Shown: positions 12,999 through 20,357 of the stretch, in pieces | Numbering within the stretch: position 1 is the first letter of the stretch | Layout: the number at the start of each line of letters is the position of its first letter | Assembly (NCBI GenBank): GCA_046703545.1 | Contig: JBJKSX010000020.1 | Coordinates: 1 to 22,967 of the forward strand | Direction: 5' to 3' | From: JAJZOM01 sp046703545 | GTDB taxonomy: Archaea; Thermoplasmatota; Thermoplasmata; Thermoplasmatales; Thermoplasmataceae | DNA: 22,967 nt | Translations under genes and position numbers: made by a program | The notes under the pieces: generated by a model | The model's database searches: none | What the model saw: the letters and a program-made list of their open reading frames with translations, nothing else | Told to the model about the DNA's origin: nothing

Positions 12999-15007
12999 AC
13001 GCCCTGGACATAAACAAGATTACGGTGATCGGCGCCGGCCTGATGGGGCATGGCATTGCCGAGGTAGCTGCGCTCTCGGGAATCAAGGTTGATCTTGATG
13101 ATGCGTTTCCCGAGGCCCTTGAGAAAGGCAAGGCCGGCATTCAGAAAAGCCTTGCGAGGCTTGTCAAGTCTGGCAAACTTTCCCAGAGTGAAGCTGATGA
13201 GGTCTTCGGAAGGATCACCTTTCTTTCCGACCTGGGAAAGAGCGTGAAGGACTCGGACATGATCATTGAGGCTGTCCCGGAGATCCCTGACCTGAAGATC
13301 AAGCTGCTCAAGGAGGTCTCAGATTCCTGCAGGAAGGATGCAATAATCGCTTCAAACACATCCAACATAAAGATCTCGACAATATCACAGAATGTTTCGA
13401 ACCCGGAAAGGGTTCTGGGCCTTCATTTCTTCAATCCGCCTGTTCTCATGAAGCTGGTTGAGGTGATCAAGTCCGAGAAAACATCCGATGAGGCTTTCGA
13501 GGCAGCATTCCAGTTTGCCAGGAAGGTTGGAAAGACCCCGATTCGAGTGCTCAGGGATACTCCCGGATTTGTTGTCAACAGGATCAATGCGCCTGAGAGC
13601 CTTCTCTTCTGCCATATTCTTGACAAGGGGCTTGCAAAGCCGGAAGAGGTAGATGCTTTTGGCCGTGCCCAGGGGCTTCCAATGGGCCCATACGAGCTCA
13701 TGGATTACGTGGGCATAGACACAGTGGTGCATTCATTGAGATATTATGCCGAAGCCCTTGACCCGGAATATGGAAGCTGCAAGTACTTCGAGAAGTTCAT
13801 GGACAGCAAGGACCTTGGCTTGAAGACCGGAAAAGGCTTCTATGTCTGGGAAAACGGAAAAGCACAGATTCCAGAGGCAAAGCCGTCAACCGCACTTGAC
13901 CTCATGGATGTTCTCTGTGTTGAGATCAACGAAGCCGTGAAGATCGTCGAGGAGGGAATTGCTGAGCCAGCCGATATTGAAACAGGCGTGAAACTTGGCA
14001 TGAACAGGCCATTCGGCCCAATATCCGTAGCCGAGGGGCTCACCAATGCCGAGATAAAGAGAAAGCTCCAGAAACTGAGTGAGAAATTTGGCACGAAGAT
14101 CTTCTACCCTGCAAAGTCAATAGATGAGGGGAGGCTCAGGGAGATCCTTTCTGGGAAGCCCAAGGTGGCGAAGCAGGAGCCTAAGAAAGAGACTCCCGGC
14201 GGTTCCCCACAGCAGGCTCCAACATCTGAGGGCGAACCCGTTGCCCTTGCCAGGGATGCTGAAAGGAGGGTTGCCACACTCACAATAACAAACACCAGGA
14301 ACAACCTGATAAATGTCGATGTTCTTGCGGGGCTGGAAAAACATCTCAAGGAACTCTGGAATGACAAGGAGATCAATGTTGTAGTTGTAAGGGGCTCGGG
14401 GAAGAACCTCTCTGCTGGCGCCCAACTTACCCAGTTCTTCAGCAGCCCAATGGATTTCGCCGAGAATTCCAGGCTTGGTGAGAGGACCTTCAGGCTGCTT
14501 TCTGAGATTCCAAAGATAACAATTGCAGAGATGAAGGGCAATGTTTTTGGCGGAGGATTTGAACTGGCGGCCTGGTGCGATATCCGGGTTGCAACTCCCG
14601 ATGCAAAGATGGGGCTTCCTGAGGTAACTCTTGGCCTTGTTCCAGGATGGGGCGGCAGCCAGAGGCTTGCAAAGCTCCTCGGAATGTCAAGGGCCACGTA
14701 CCTCATACTCACAGGAGAGAGGTATGAAGGGAAGTACGCCCATGAGATAGGCCTGGTCTCAAAACTGTTTTCGGCAGAATCCGTGGAGGAGGAGACTGAC
14801 AGATTTGCAGCGGACCTGGCAGACAGGATCGCGCCAATTTCTGCAGCCATTGCAAAGGGCCTGATCAACAAGGGCAGTGACGTGCCTGCAGACAATGGGC
14901 TGCATATGGAGTCCATGGCAATGGGCTTGCTTTACGGAACTGAGGACCTCAAGGAAGGCATTTCAGCGTTCCTCGGAAAAAGGAAGCCAGAATACAAGGG
15001 GAGATAA
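12995..15007 (+). CDS. Fused 3-hydroxyacyl-CoA dehydrogenase / enoyl-CoA hydratase
   Basis: Bifunctional enzyme: the C-terminal half hydrates enoyl-CoA and the N-terminal half oxidises 3-hydroxyacyl-CoA with NAD+. It has 670 residues. The dehydrogenase part (about 8-385) has the NAD motif GAGLMGHGIA (13-22), the catalytic His/Glu pair H144 and E156, GFVVNRI, and two helical C-terminal domains (KTGKGFYVWENG ends the first). A Pro/Gln-rich linker spans about 390-415. The hydratase part (about 420-660) has GGGFELAAWCDI with E523 and LPEVTLGLVPGWGGSQRL with E543; the 20-residue gap equals that of the two catalytic glutamates of rat enoyl-CoA hydratase. The HAD-then-ECH order matches archaeal crotonyl-CoA hydratase/3-hydroxybutyryl-CoA dehydrogenases such as Msed_0399. 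The start is GTG, coupled to the SCP2 gene. The physiological direction and chain length are not shown. Confidence 0.93.
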   Translation: MNALDINKITVIGAGLMGHGIAEVAALSGIKVDLDDAFPEALEKGKAGIQKSLARLVKSGKLSQSEADEVFGRITFLSDLGKSVKDSDMIIEAVPEIPDLKIKLLKEVSDSCRKDAIIASNTSNIKISTISQNVSNPERVLGLHFFNPPVLMKLVEVIKSEKTSDEAFEAAFQFARKVGKTPIRVLRDTPGFVVNRINAPESLLFCHILDKGLAKPEEVDAFGRAQGLPMGPYELMDYVGIDTVVHSLRYYAEALDPEYGSCKYFEKFMDSKDLGLKTGKGFYVWENGKAQIPEAKPSTALDLMDVLCVEINEAVKIVEEGIAEPADIETGVKLGMNRPFGPISVAEGLTNAEIKRKLQKLSEKFGTKIFYPAKSIDEGRLREILSGKPKVAKQEPKKETPGGSPQQAPTSEGEPVALARDAERRVATLTITNTRNNLINVDVLAGLEKHLKELWNDKEINVVVVRGSGKNLSAGAQLTQFFSSPMDFAENSRLGERTFRLLSEIPKITIAEMKGNVFGGGFELAAWCDIRVATPDAKMGLPEVTLGLVPGWGGSQRLAKLLGMSRATYLILTGERYEGKYAHEIGLVSKLFSAESVEEETDRFAADLADRIAPISAAIAKGLINKGSDVPADNGLHMESMAMGLLYGTEDLKEGISAFLGKRKPEYKGR

Positions 15008-15052
15008 CCCCTCCCTCCATTTTCATTTTAAGTGGTTCAGCATTCTGTTTTG

Positions 15053-15069
15053 GAGTTGTTTTCCAACTC
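15053..15069. terminator. Hairpin GAGTTG-ttttc-CAACTC between convergent genes
   Basis: Perfect 6-base arms around a TTTTC loop lie 17 bases from the end of the acetyltransferase gene and 46 bases after the HAD/ECH stop. T-rich stretches precede it on the plus strand (15020-15029, 15047-15051). It may help end both transcripts, but there is no T tract directly after it on either strand. Confidence 0.35.
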
Positions 15070-15085
15070 ATACTCTTCCGCCAAT

Positions 15086-15598
15086 CTACCTTGTAAGTGT
15101 GTATTTCAGCAGAGTGGTGTTTATGCCAAAGAAGTCTTCCCTCTCCTCCTCTGATACGATGAAACCTTGGCGTTCGTAAAAGGCCCTGCCCAGCCTGTTC
15201 CTTTTCTCCACCCATGCGCTGATTTCCTCCACATCCGGACACACTTCGAAAAGATGGTTGAGAAGGGCATTGCCGACTCCAGTGCCCATTGTTTCGGGAA
15301 GAGAGTAAATCCTCAGTATCTCAAGGCTGCCGTAACTGGCATTTTCCGGGCATGAGTGGGAGAACCCCACGATCTTCCCGTCATGGTTTAGTGCCACGTG
15401 GAAGAGCCTCACCCTGCCTTTGGAATCCTCGCTTATGGAAGCGCGCAGGTTATCTTTAGAATAAGCACTGGAAACGAATTTGCTGATTGAGTCTTCAGGA
15501 TAAATGTTCCCGTACGTACACTTCCAGGATTCCCACGCCACGTGTGCTATGGAATCAATATCATCGAACTGGGCAGGCCTTACGGAATAATCTGACAT
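15086..15598 (-). CDS. GNAT acetyltransferase, PaiA-like
   Basis: Acetyl-CoA-dependent N-acetyltransferase of 170 residues from ATG 15598. The N-terminal AWESWKCTYGNIYPEDSI resembles the ESWKxTYxxIYxEE segment of the T. acidophilum PaiA homologue Ta0374, which I recall as a polyamine acetyltransferase. The acetyl-CoA-binding segment is EILRIYSLPETMGTGVGNAL, the GNAT motif A with GTGVG as the pyrophosphate loop. RAFYERQGF (motif B) follows. The start chosen is ATG 15598 because a TATA element (GTTATAATGT, minus strand) lies 28 bases upstream. Longer forms from ATG 15613 or GTG 15622 fit that element less well. It stands alone. Spermidine/spermine acetylation is the likeliest role by family; the substrate is not proven. 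Confidence 0.82.
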   Translation of the reverse strand: MSDYSVRPAQFDDIDSIAHVAWESWKCTYGNIYPEDSISKFVSSAYSKDNLRASISEDSKGRVRLFHVALNHDGKIVGFSHSCPENASYGSLEILRIYSLPETMGTGVGNALLNHLFEVCPDVEEISAWVEKRNRLGRAFYERQGFIVSEEEREDFFGINTTLLKYTLTR

Positions 15599-15620
15599 GG
15601 GCGCTTGTTCCATTGCATCC

Positions 15621-15630
15621 ACATTATAAC
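15621..15630 (-). promoter_or_regulatory. TATA element of the PaiA-like gene
   Basis: GTTATAATGT on the minus strand, centred about 28 bases before ATG 15598. It selects that start among three in-frame candidates. Confidence 0.45.
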
Positions 15631-15695
15631 AGTTTCCCGCCTGGCACTATTAGCAGTATCTTCTTCGCATTGGCCCTGAATCGGCTTCCCACTTC

Positions 15696-16949
15696 TCAAA
15701 CCAGTTCGGTGACTTTGGGCGGAACCCTGCCGTCCAGGTTCCACAGGCTCTTCATCAGGGAGAATATCAGCCCGGTGATCAGCAGCAGGATCCCAGAAAT
15801 GATGAAATCGTCAATTATGCCCACCAGAGAAATCACCAGCGCCCCTGCTGCGATTCCCACAGGCGTTATGGAGCTGAGGACGCCGTCCAGTGCAAAATAC
15901 CTGCCGCGCATTTCGCCGGGGACAAGATTGTGTGCTGAAGTGAGCCACAAATTAACCCCTATACCAACGGAAATCCCCAGGATGAATGGTGAAATAACGG
16001 CAACATACGGGCTCGGAAACAGGCCCGCAATGAGGATCGCAAAGCCGGTCATAACACCGAAGAAAAGGACGTTCATTTTCCCGGTGTGCTTCAGGAGGTC
16101 TACACGCCCCGGTATGAGAGACCCGATGACATCTCCAGCCGCCAGTGCCGCCAGGGCGAAGCCGAACACTATGGATGCTGCATGGACACCGTCCACCACA
16201 TAGACCACAAGGAAGGCATAAGTCATGTCCATGAAGAAGTTGAAGAAGGTGGCGCAGATAGTGAGCAGGAAGAAACCTCTCCTCTTGACAAGCCACGTGA
16301 ACCCCTCCGAGAGTTCAGACAGCATGCTCCTCCTCTCTTTTGACCCTGAGATGGATTTCCATCCTTTCTTCCCAATGTAAGGAAGTATGAGCAGGGCGGC
16401 GACAACGCTTGAAGCCAGGTAAGCGCCAGAGCTGAAAGCAAAACCCGCCGAAACGCCCAGAATCAGGATTATGAACCCGGCCGCAGCATTGGAAATAGAC
16501 CCAATGCTGCTGCTAAGGGCTCTGAACATCCCATTTGCACGGGAAAGCATCCACGGTTCCACCAGATCTGGGATTATTGAAAAGGCAGTGGACCTTGATA
16601 CCTCTCTCCCTGCCCCCCACAGGCCCACCAGAGATAGTATGACAAGCAGGTCGAACCTGAAAAGGAGGCTGAAAACGGTGATAAAGAGGAAGGCAAGGAA
16701 GCCCATCAATCCAGACGCCATGAGCAAAACTGCCTTGTTGTGCCTGTCCACCAGTGTCCCAACCGGCAGGGAGACAAGAAGTGTTGCGAGGGTCTCCACA
16801 ATGGCCACCAGCCCGACATAGGTTGCAGATCCTGTGTAGGTGAAAACGTACCAGGTGAGGCACACTGTTGCAACATTGAATGCTGAGTTGGAAATAGATC
16901 CCTGTCCAAGAGCACCTATGAACTGTTTCTGGAATATCTTGGCAACCAT
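15696..16949 (-). CDS. MFS exporter (MFS_3/EntS-like family)
   Basis: A 417-residue MFS protein with about 12 hydrophobic segments, resembling the enterobactin-exporter/macrolide-efflux branch. N-terminal features are QGSISNSAFNVATVCLTWYV and the loop after helix 2, GTLVDRHNKAVLL, a degenerate form of the MFS loop motif. The middle has SRSTAFSIIPDLV and SRANGMFRALSSSIGSI, and the second half has NLVPGEMRGRYFALDGVLS, all typical of this branch. The start is ATG 16949; a TTG two codons upstream is less likely. A TATA-like TCTTTATTAA (17001-17010, minus strand) implies a leader of about 30 bases. A small palindrome (16965-16978) lies in that leader. It is probably a drug or metabolite exporter; the substrate is unknown. 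Confidence 0.85.
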   Translation of the reverse strand: MVAKIFQKQFIGALGQGSISNSAFNVATVCLTWYVFTYTGSATYVGLVAIVETLATLLVSLPVGTLVDRHNKAVLLMASGLMGFLAFLFITVFSLLFRFDLLVILSLVGLWGAGREVSRSTAFSIIPDLVEPWMLSRANGMFRALSSSIGSISNAAAGFIILILGVSAGFAFSSGAYLASSVVAALLILPYIGKKGWKSISGSKERRSMLSELSEGFTWLVKRRGFFLLTICATFFNFFMDMTYAFLVVYVVDGVHAASIVFGFALAALAAGDVIGSLIPGRVDLLKHTGKMNVLFFGVMTGFAILIAGLFPSPYVAVISPFILGISVGIGVNLWLTSAHNLVPGEMRGRYFALDGVLSSITPVGIAAGALVISLVGIIDDFIISGILLLITGLIFSLMKSLWNLDGRVPPKVTELV

Positions 16950-16964
16950 GGTCAAAGCTTCCTG

Positions 16965-16978
16965 TGGCAGTTTTGCCA
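16965..16978. promoter_or_regulatory. Inverted repeat TGGCA-N4-TGCCA near the exporter start
   Basis: Perfect 5-base arms with a 4-base spacer, 16 bases upstream of the exporter ATG and near the transcription start expected from its TATA-like element. This is a possible repressor site; only symmetry and position support it. Confidence 0.3.
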
Positions 16979-17100
16979 GAGTTACCTTAGTTTACTTCTC
17001 TTAATAAAGAAGCATTTCTGGAACGATCAGAGCTGCAACCTGATGTGCGAAGAATACTGTACCACGCCTTTTTTGACCTGGAAACCAGCGATTTAACAGG

Positions 17101-17140
17101 AAAAATAGAAAGTCATGAGAACTTTTTCAGTTTTCATGAC
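17101..17140 (-). terminator. Terminator hairpin plus T-rich tail after the two-helix membrane protein gene
   Basis: Arms 17112-17123 and 17129-17140 match at 11 of 12 positions around a 5-base loop (GAAAA on the minus strand). Read on the minus strand, the hairpin is followed directly by TTTCTATTTTT (17111-17101). It begins 33 bases after the stop of the gene ending at 17173, so it looks like an intrinsic-type terminator for that gene. Confidence 0.6.
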
Positions 17141-17172
17141 CAAGACCATTTGAGTGGTGAATCCTTACGGTG

Positions 17173-17439
17173 TCATTTCATCCTGCCGGCAATTCTCCCT
17201 ATATACACTGTTGCAATCACCGCAATCACGGTTACAACCACAGCATAAAAGATCAGTGCGTAGAGCTCACTTGATGTCCCAAACACTGTCTGAAACACTT
17301 TCTGTATGGCTGAATTCCAGGCAAGTGCCGCAACCAGCCCAAACGCTGAAGTTATGAGTGCGGCCAACTTGTCAATCACCTGCTCCTTTATCTCGTTGGT
17401 GCTGCTCTTTTTCTGTGCTGTCTGATTAGATTCTGTCAT
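17173..17439 (-). CDS. Small two-helix membrane protein, DUF5654-like
   Basis: An 88-residue protein with a polar N-terminus (about 1-22, rich in Thr, Gln and Lys) and two hydrophobic segments, about 25-43 (LAALITSAFGLVAALAW) and 60-81. The first segment, AALITSAFGLVAALAWNSAIQ, resembles the DUF5654 family of small archaeal membrane proteins, as I remember it. Function is unknown. The start is ATG at 17439. It appears monocistronic, with a convincing terminator after it. It lies between the exporter and the 2-hydroxyacid dehydrogenase genes on the same strand, but gaps of over 130 bases on each side argue against one operon. Confidence 0.78.
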   Translation of the reverse strand: MTESNQTAQKKSSTNEIKEQVIDKLAALITSAFGLVAALAWNSAIQKVFQTVFGTSSELYALIFYAVVVTVIAVIATVYIGRIAGRMK

Positions 17440-17571
17440 ATGGATCAGTCAAACATGCCCGAAGTGCGATTTATGCTTTGGGATGAATGATAAACTACTG
17501 GCACAGCCAGAAGAATGGCTCAAATCCCATGGTTGCGCAACAAATGGTCTAGAAAAATACAACAGTGCTCT

Positions 17572-18804
17572 TCACGAGGAAGCATTCCTGAGATAGTCGC
17601 TTATCTCCACAACATTTGGCCCCTTGTTCAGGTTGGCAAAACAGATGGGGCATGCCGTAACGATCTTCTCGGCCCCCACGCCCTTCAGTTCGTCATATCT
17701 CTTAGAAGAAGCTTTTTCTGCTATTTCCGGAAAAAGCAGCTCATCCGGGCCGCCACAACATCTTGTCTTTCTGCCGCTTCTTTGAGGGAGCTGAACTTCG
17801 GATATTTTTTCAAGGGTGAAGAGCGGCTTATTGTAGCTGTCCTCCCTGAGGGAGAAGTGGCAGGGCTCGTGATATGTTATGCTTTCGCCGGTTTCCCTGT
17901 AATTGATGTCTTCGATCAGGTCAAGGTAATGCACCACCTCAAAGTCGAAGCCGTTCACGAACTTCGGGTAGACATTCCTGAGCAGGTCATAGGTATGCGG
18001 GTCAACGGTTATGATCCTTCTGGCCCCGGATTTCCTGAAAGTCTCTGAGACCTTTTCTGCGTATTCCTTGAACATTTTCCTGTATCCCAGATCATATATG
18101 AACGTGCCAGGATATGGTTCGTCCTTTCCCAGGTAGTTGAAGCTGATCCCGGCTTTGCCCAGAAGTTCTGCGATACTTGCCAGTGAACGGTTCATGCGCT
18201 CCTCCATCTGTGGGTCCTTCTTTCTTGGCGATGCCCTGATAAGCCATGGAAACCTGCTGACCATCCCAGACATGATCCTTGTGGCCGAGTTTCCCAGCCT
18301 CTTCCTGAGATTGGCCATGCCGCCTGTGTAAGCCATTAGCTGGTACATGTTGCCGGTATACAGGAGATCGCTTGATCCGCTGTCCGCCTCCATTCCGTCG
18401 AACCATGAAGCACACCTCTCCCTCACTGCCAGTGGATTCATGTATCTCATGGTGACGCTCGCGATCATTCCTGCAAGGGAATTTTCATTTCCCTCGAGCA
18501 AATTTTCTGTGATGATCTCGCGTGAAATGTGGCTCACGTTTCCAGCATTGACTCCAGCCGGGCAAACGTAAAGGCAGGCCATGCAGTCCAGGCATGAGTA
18601 GAAGCTGTCTGATATTTCCAGGCTCTGCTTTTCACCCTTCTTGACCGCTTTGAGCACTTCGTTGCCCATAATGACACGTCCCCGGGCCCCCTTCCAGAGG
18701 TCATACCCGGCTGCAGGAAGGGTGGGACAAACACTTTCGCAGAAACCGCAGCTGATGCATTTCCCCACTTCCTCTTCCAGCGCATTGATCAGGTCTTCAG
18801 TCAA
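17572..18804 (-). CDS. Fe-S oxidoreductase, GlcF/HdrD-like subunit of a 2-hydroxyacid dehydrogenase
   Basis: Electron-transfer subunit paired with the FAD subunit encoded just upstream; it probably passes electrons toward the membrane quinone pool. It has 410 residues. The N-terminal ferredoxin-like part has two [4Fe-4S] motifs: C16, C19, C22, C26 and C71, C74, C77, C81. The C-terminal CCG domain is intact: EPCHF (C315), RCCGGPDE (C349, C350) and TACPICF (C385, C388). The preceding CCG-like domain (about 146-290) has lost its cysteines: GNMYQ, EPYPGTF and TVDPHTYDL stand where GC, CCG and CPxC motifs are expected. The start appears to be TTG at 18804, with GGGGT 7 bases upstream, overlapping the FAD subunit by 8 bases. 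Glycolate, D-lactate or another 2-hydroxyacid are all possible substrates. Confidence 0.88.
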   Translation of the reverse strand: MTEDLINALEEEVGKCISCGFCESVCPTLPAAGYDLWKGARGRVIMGNEVLKAVKKGEKQSLEISDSFYSCLDCMACLYVCPAGVNAGNVSHISREIITENLLEGNENSLAGMIASVTMRYMNPLAVRERCASWFDGMEADSGSSDLLYTGNMYQLMAYTGGMANLRKRLGNSATRIMSGMVSRFPWLIRASPRKKDPQMEERMNRSLASIAELLGKAGISFNYLGKDEPYPGTFIYDLGYRKMFKEYAEKVSETFRKSGARRIITVDPHTYDLLRNVYPKFVNGFDFEVVHYLDLIEDINYRETGESITYHEPCHFSLREDSYNKPLFTLEKISEVQLPQRSGRKTRCCGGPDELLFPEIAEKASSKRYDELKGVGAEKIVTACPICFANLNKGPNVVEISDYLRNASS

Positions 18805-20188
18805 ACATCTTACCCCGGTTCATTATTCCGTTTGGATCAAAGGTCTGCCGGATTGTCTTCATGAGATTCAGGGCCTCCTCAGAACCGGTTTCCCTCATCT
18901 CCAGCAGGAGTAGATCCTTCTTTTCCAGCCCAATGCCATGTTCAGCTGACACCGAGCCCCCATGCTTTATGGCAATCATTGCGAAATCATGCTGAAAACT
19001 CTCGATTTTCTCCATGTGTTCCGGGTCGCTGATATCGGCATAGATGTTGGCGTGAATGTTCCCGTCAGAAATATGGCCGAAAAGCGCCACGGTGATCCCA
19101 TAATGGTTGATCCTTTCCACGCTCTCTTTCAAGGCGCCTGGAAGTTCTGATGCGGGAACAACAATGTCTCCTATGACCACTCTTTCACTGTTGCTCTTTC
19201 TTTCGCTGAGAAGGGAAGAATATGCGCCTTTTCTTGCTTCGTAGATCCTTTCCATTTCCGCCTGGTCAGTGGTGATCGATGTGCTCACCGGATCAAAAGC
19301 CTTCAGGATCGCCTCAGCATCAGACAATTCCCTGTCTATGCTTTCCCTGGTTGAGGCAATGTCCACAATGAGCATGTAGCTGGCATCATTGGGGAATTCC
19401 AATCCCCGTGTCGTGGAAAGAGAATTCATGGTTATACGGTCAAGGAACTCGGCAATCAGTGGGGTTATCCCTTTGCCCTTCAACTCTGAGATGGCCTGTC
19501 CAACCCTGTCTATTGAGTCATAGTATGCAAGAATTCTCCCCCTGGCCTCAGGGAGCGGCCATATCTTCACTATGGCCCTGGTGATCACGCCCAGAGTGCC
19601 TTCAGCACCAACCATCATGGATGTGAGATCGTAACCGGCAGTTCTCTTCAGTACCTTGCCTCCGGTTTTCAGGAGTTTTCCGTTGGGGAGGACTGCCTCG
19701 AGGCCAAGTATCCAGTTCTTTGTTGTCCCATACATTGAGGCCCTGAGCCCTCCTGCATTTGTTGATATGGAGCCTCCCACCGTGGCGGCAATTGAACTTG
19801 CTGGGTCAGGAGGGTAAAAGAAACCATACTTGGACAGGTGCTGGTTGAATTCATCCAGCCTGACGCCAGGCTCAACCACTGCATACCTGTCTTCCGGATG
19901 CACTTCAAGAATCCTGTCAAACCGGGCCATGCTCAGTACAATCATTTCATTGATCGGTATTGAGGAACCTGTGAGTGCGGTGCCTCCGCCCCTTGGCACA
20001 ATTGGAATTCTGTGTGCCTGGCAGTATTTCACGAGCTCCGTTACCTGTTCCACTGAATCAGGAATGGCAACGGCCATTGGAAGGGCGCCTTCATAATATG
20101 AAGCATCCGTCTTGTACGGAATCTTCTGTTCCTTCTCAGTGATGATGTTGTTACCAAGAATCCTGGAAAGTTCCCGGACATGATCCAT
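18797..20188 (-). CDS. FAD-linked 2-hydroxyacid dehydrogenase, GlcD-like (glycolate/D-lactate)
   Basis: Flavoprotein that oxidises a 2-hydroxyacid to a 2-oxoacid. It has 463 residues from ATG 20188. The FAD-binding domain (FAD_binding_4 type) has VPRGGGTALTGSS (64-76), GSISTNAGGLRASMYGTT and GLEAVLPNGKLL. The C-terminal cap has GHISDGNIHANI (about 371-382) and SAEHGIGLEKK (from about 414), carrying the histidines and glutamate of the active site in this family. The frame stays open upstream to 20344, but a TATA element 25 bases before ATG 20188 and the match to family N-termini (LSRILGNN) favour the shorter protein. The end overlaps the Fe-S subunit gene, forming a two-gene operon. The substrate is inferred only at the level of D-2-hydroxyacids or glycolate. 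Confidence 0.9.
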   Translation of the reverse strand: MDHVRELSRILGNNIITEKEQKIPYKTDASYYEGALPMAVAIPDSVEQVTELVKYCQAHRIPIVPRGGGTALTGSSIPINEMIVLSMARFDRILEVHPEDRYAVVEPGVRLDEFNQHLSKYGFFYPPDPASSIAATVGGSISTNAGGLRASMYGTTKNWILGLEAVLPNGKLLKTGGKVLKRTAGYDLTSMMVGAEGTLGVITRAIVKIWPLPEARGRILAYYDSIDRVGQAISELKGKGITPLIAEFLDRITMNSLSTTRGLEFPNDASYMLIVDIASTRESIDRELSDAEAILKAFDPVSTSITTDQAEMERIYEARKGAYSSLLSERKSNSERVVIGDIVVPASELPGALKESVERINHYGITVALFGHISDGNIHANIYADISDPEHMEKIESFQHDFAMIAIKHGGSVSAEHGIGLEKKDLLLLEMRETGSEEALNLMKTIRQTFDPNGIMNRGKMFD

Positions 20189-20206
20189 AAAATGCCATGG
20201 TTGGGC

Positions 20207-20220
20207 GGTATTAATTATTA
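20207..20220 (-). promoter_or_regulatory. TATA element of the GlcD/GlcF-like operon
   Basis: TAATAATTAATACC on the minus strand, centred about 25 bases before ATG 20188. It fixes that start for a leaderless message. Confidence 0.5.
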
Positions 20221-20326
20221 GTGAATGAATTCGCATTCTGGATCCTTGTAAGTGGTGTGGATATCTGGGTCGATGGAGACTTGCGCCCATGCCATTCAAA
20301 GAAGAAAAATTAGTCGGGGGATTAAG

Positions 20327-20334
20327 TTTATAAT
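20327..20334 (+). promoter_or_regulatory. TATA element of the beta-propeller protein gene
   Basis: TTTATAAT is centred about 27 bases before ATG 20358. A second AT-rich TATATAC lies right before the ATG, too close to act as its box. It shares a 169-base divergent region with the GlcD-like gene. Confidence 0.45.
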
Positions 20335-20357
20335 GTTTATCCAATTATTTATATACA

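Noticed and set aside
14104..14916. A 270-codon open frame on the minus strand
   Set aside because: Antisense to the hydratase half of the HAD/ECH gene; its Ser/Pro-rich composition is typical of a shadow frame.
17515..18048. A 177-codon open frame on the plus strand
   Set aside because: It lies wholly antisense to the Fe-S subunit gene, whose cysteine motifs are intact, and has no family resemblance or promoter.
20188..20344. N-terminal extension of the GlcD-like gene by 52 residues
   Set aside because: The extra residues resemble no family N-terminus and would cross the TATA element at 20207-20220 that fits ATG 20188.
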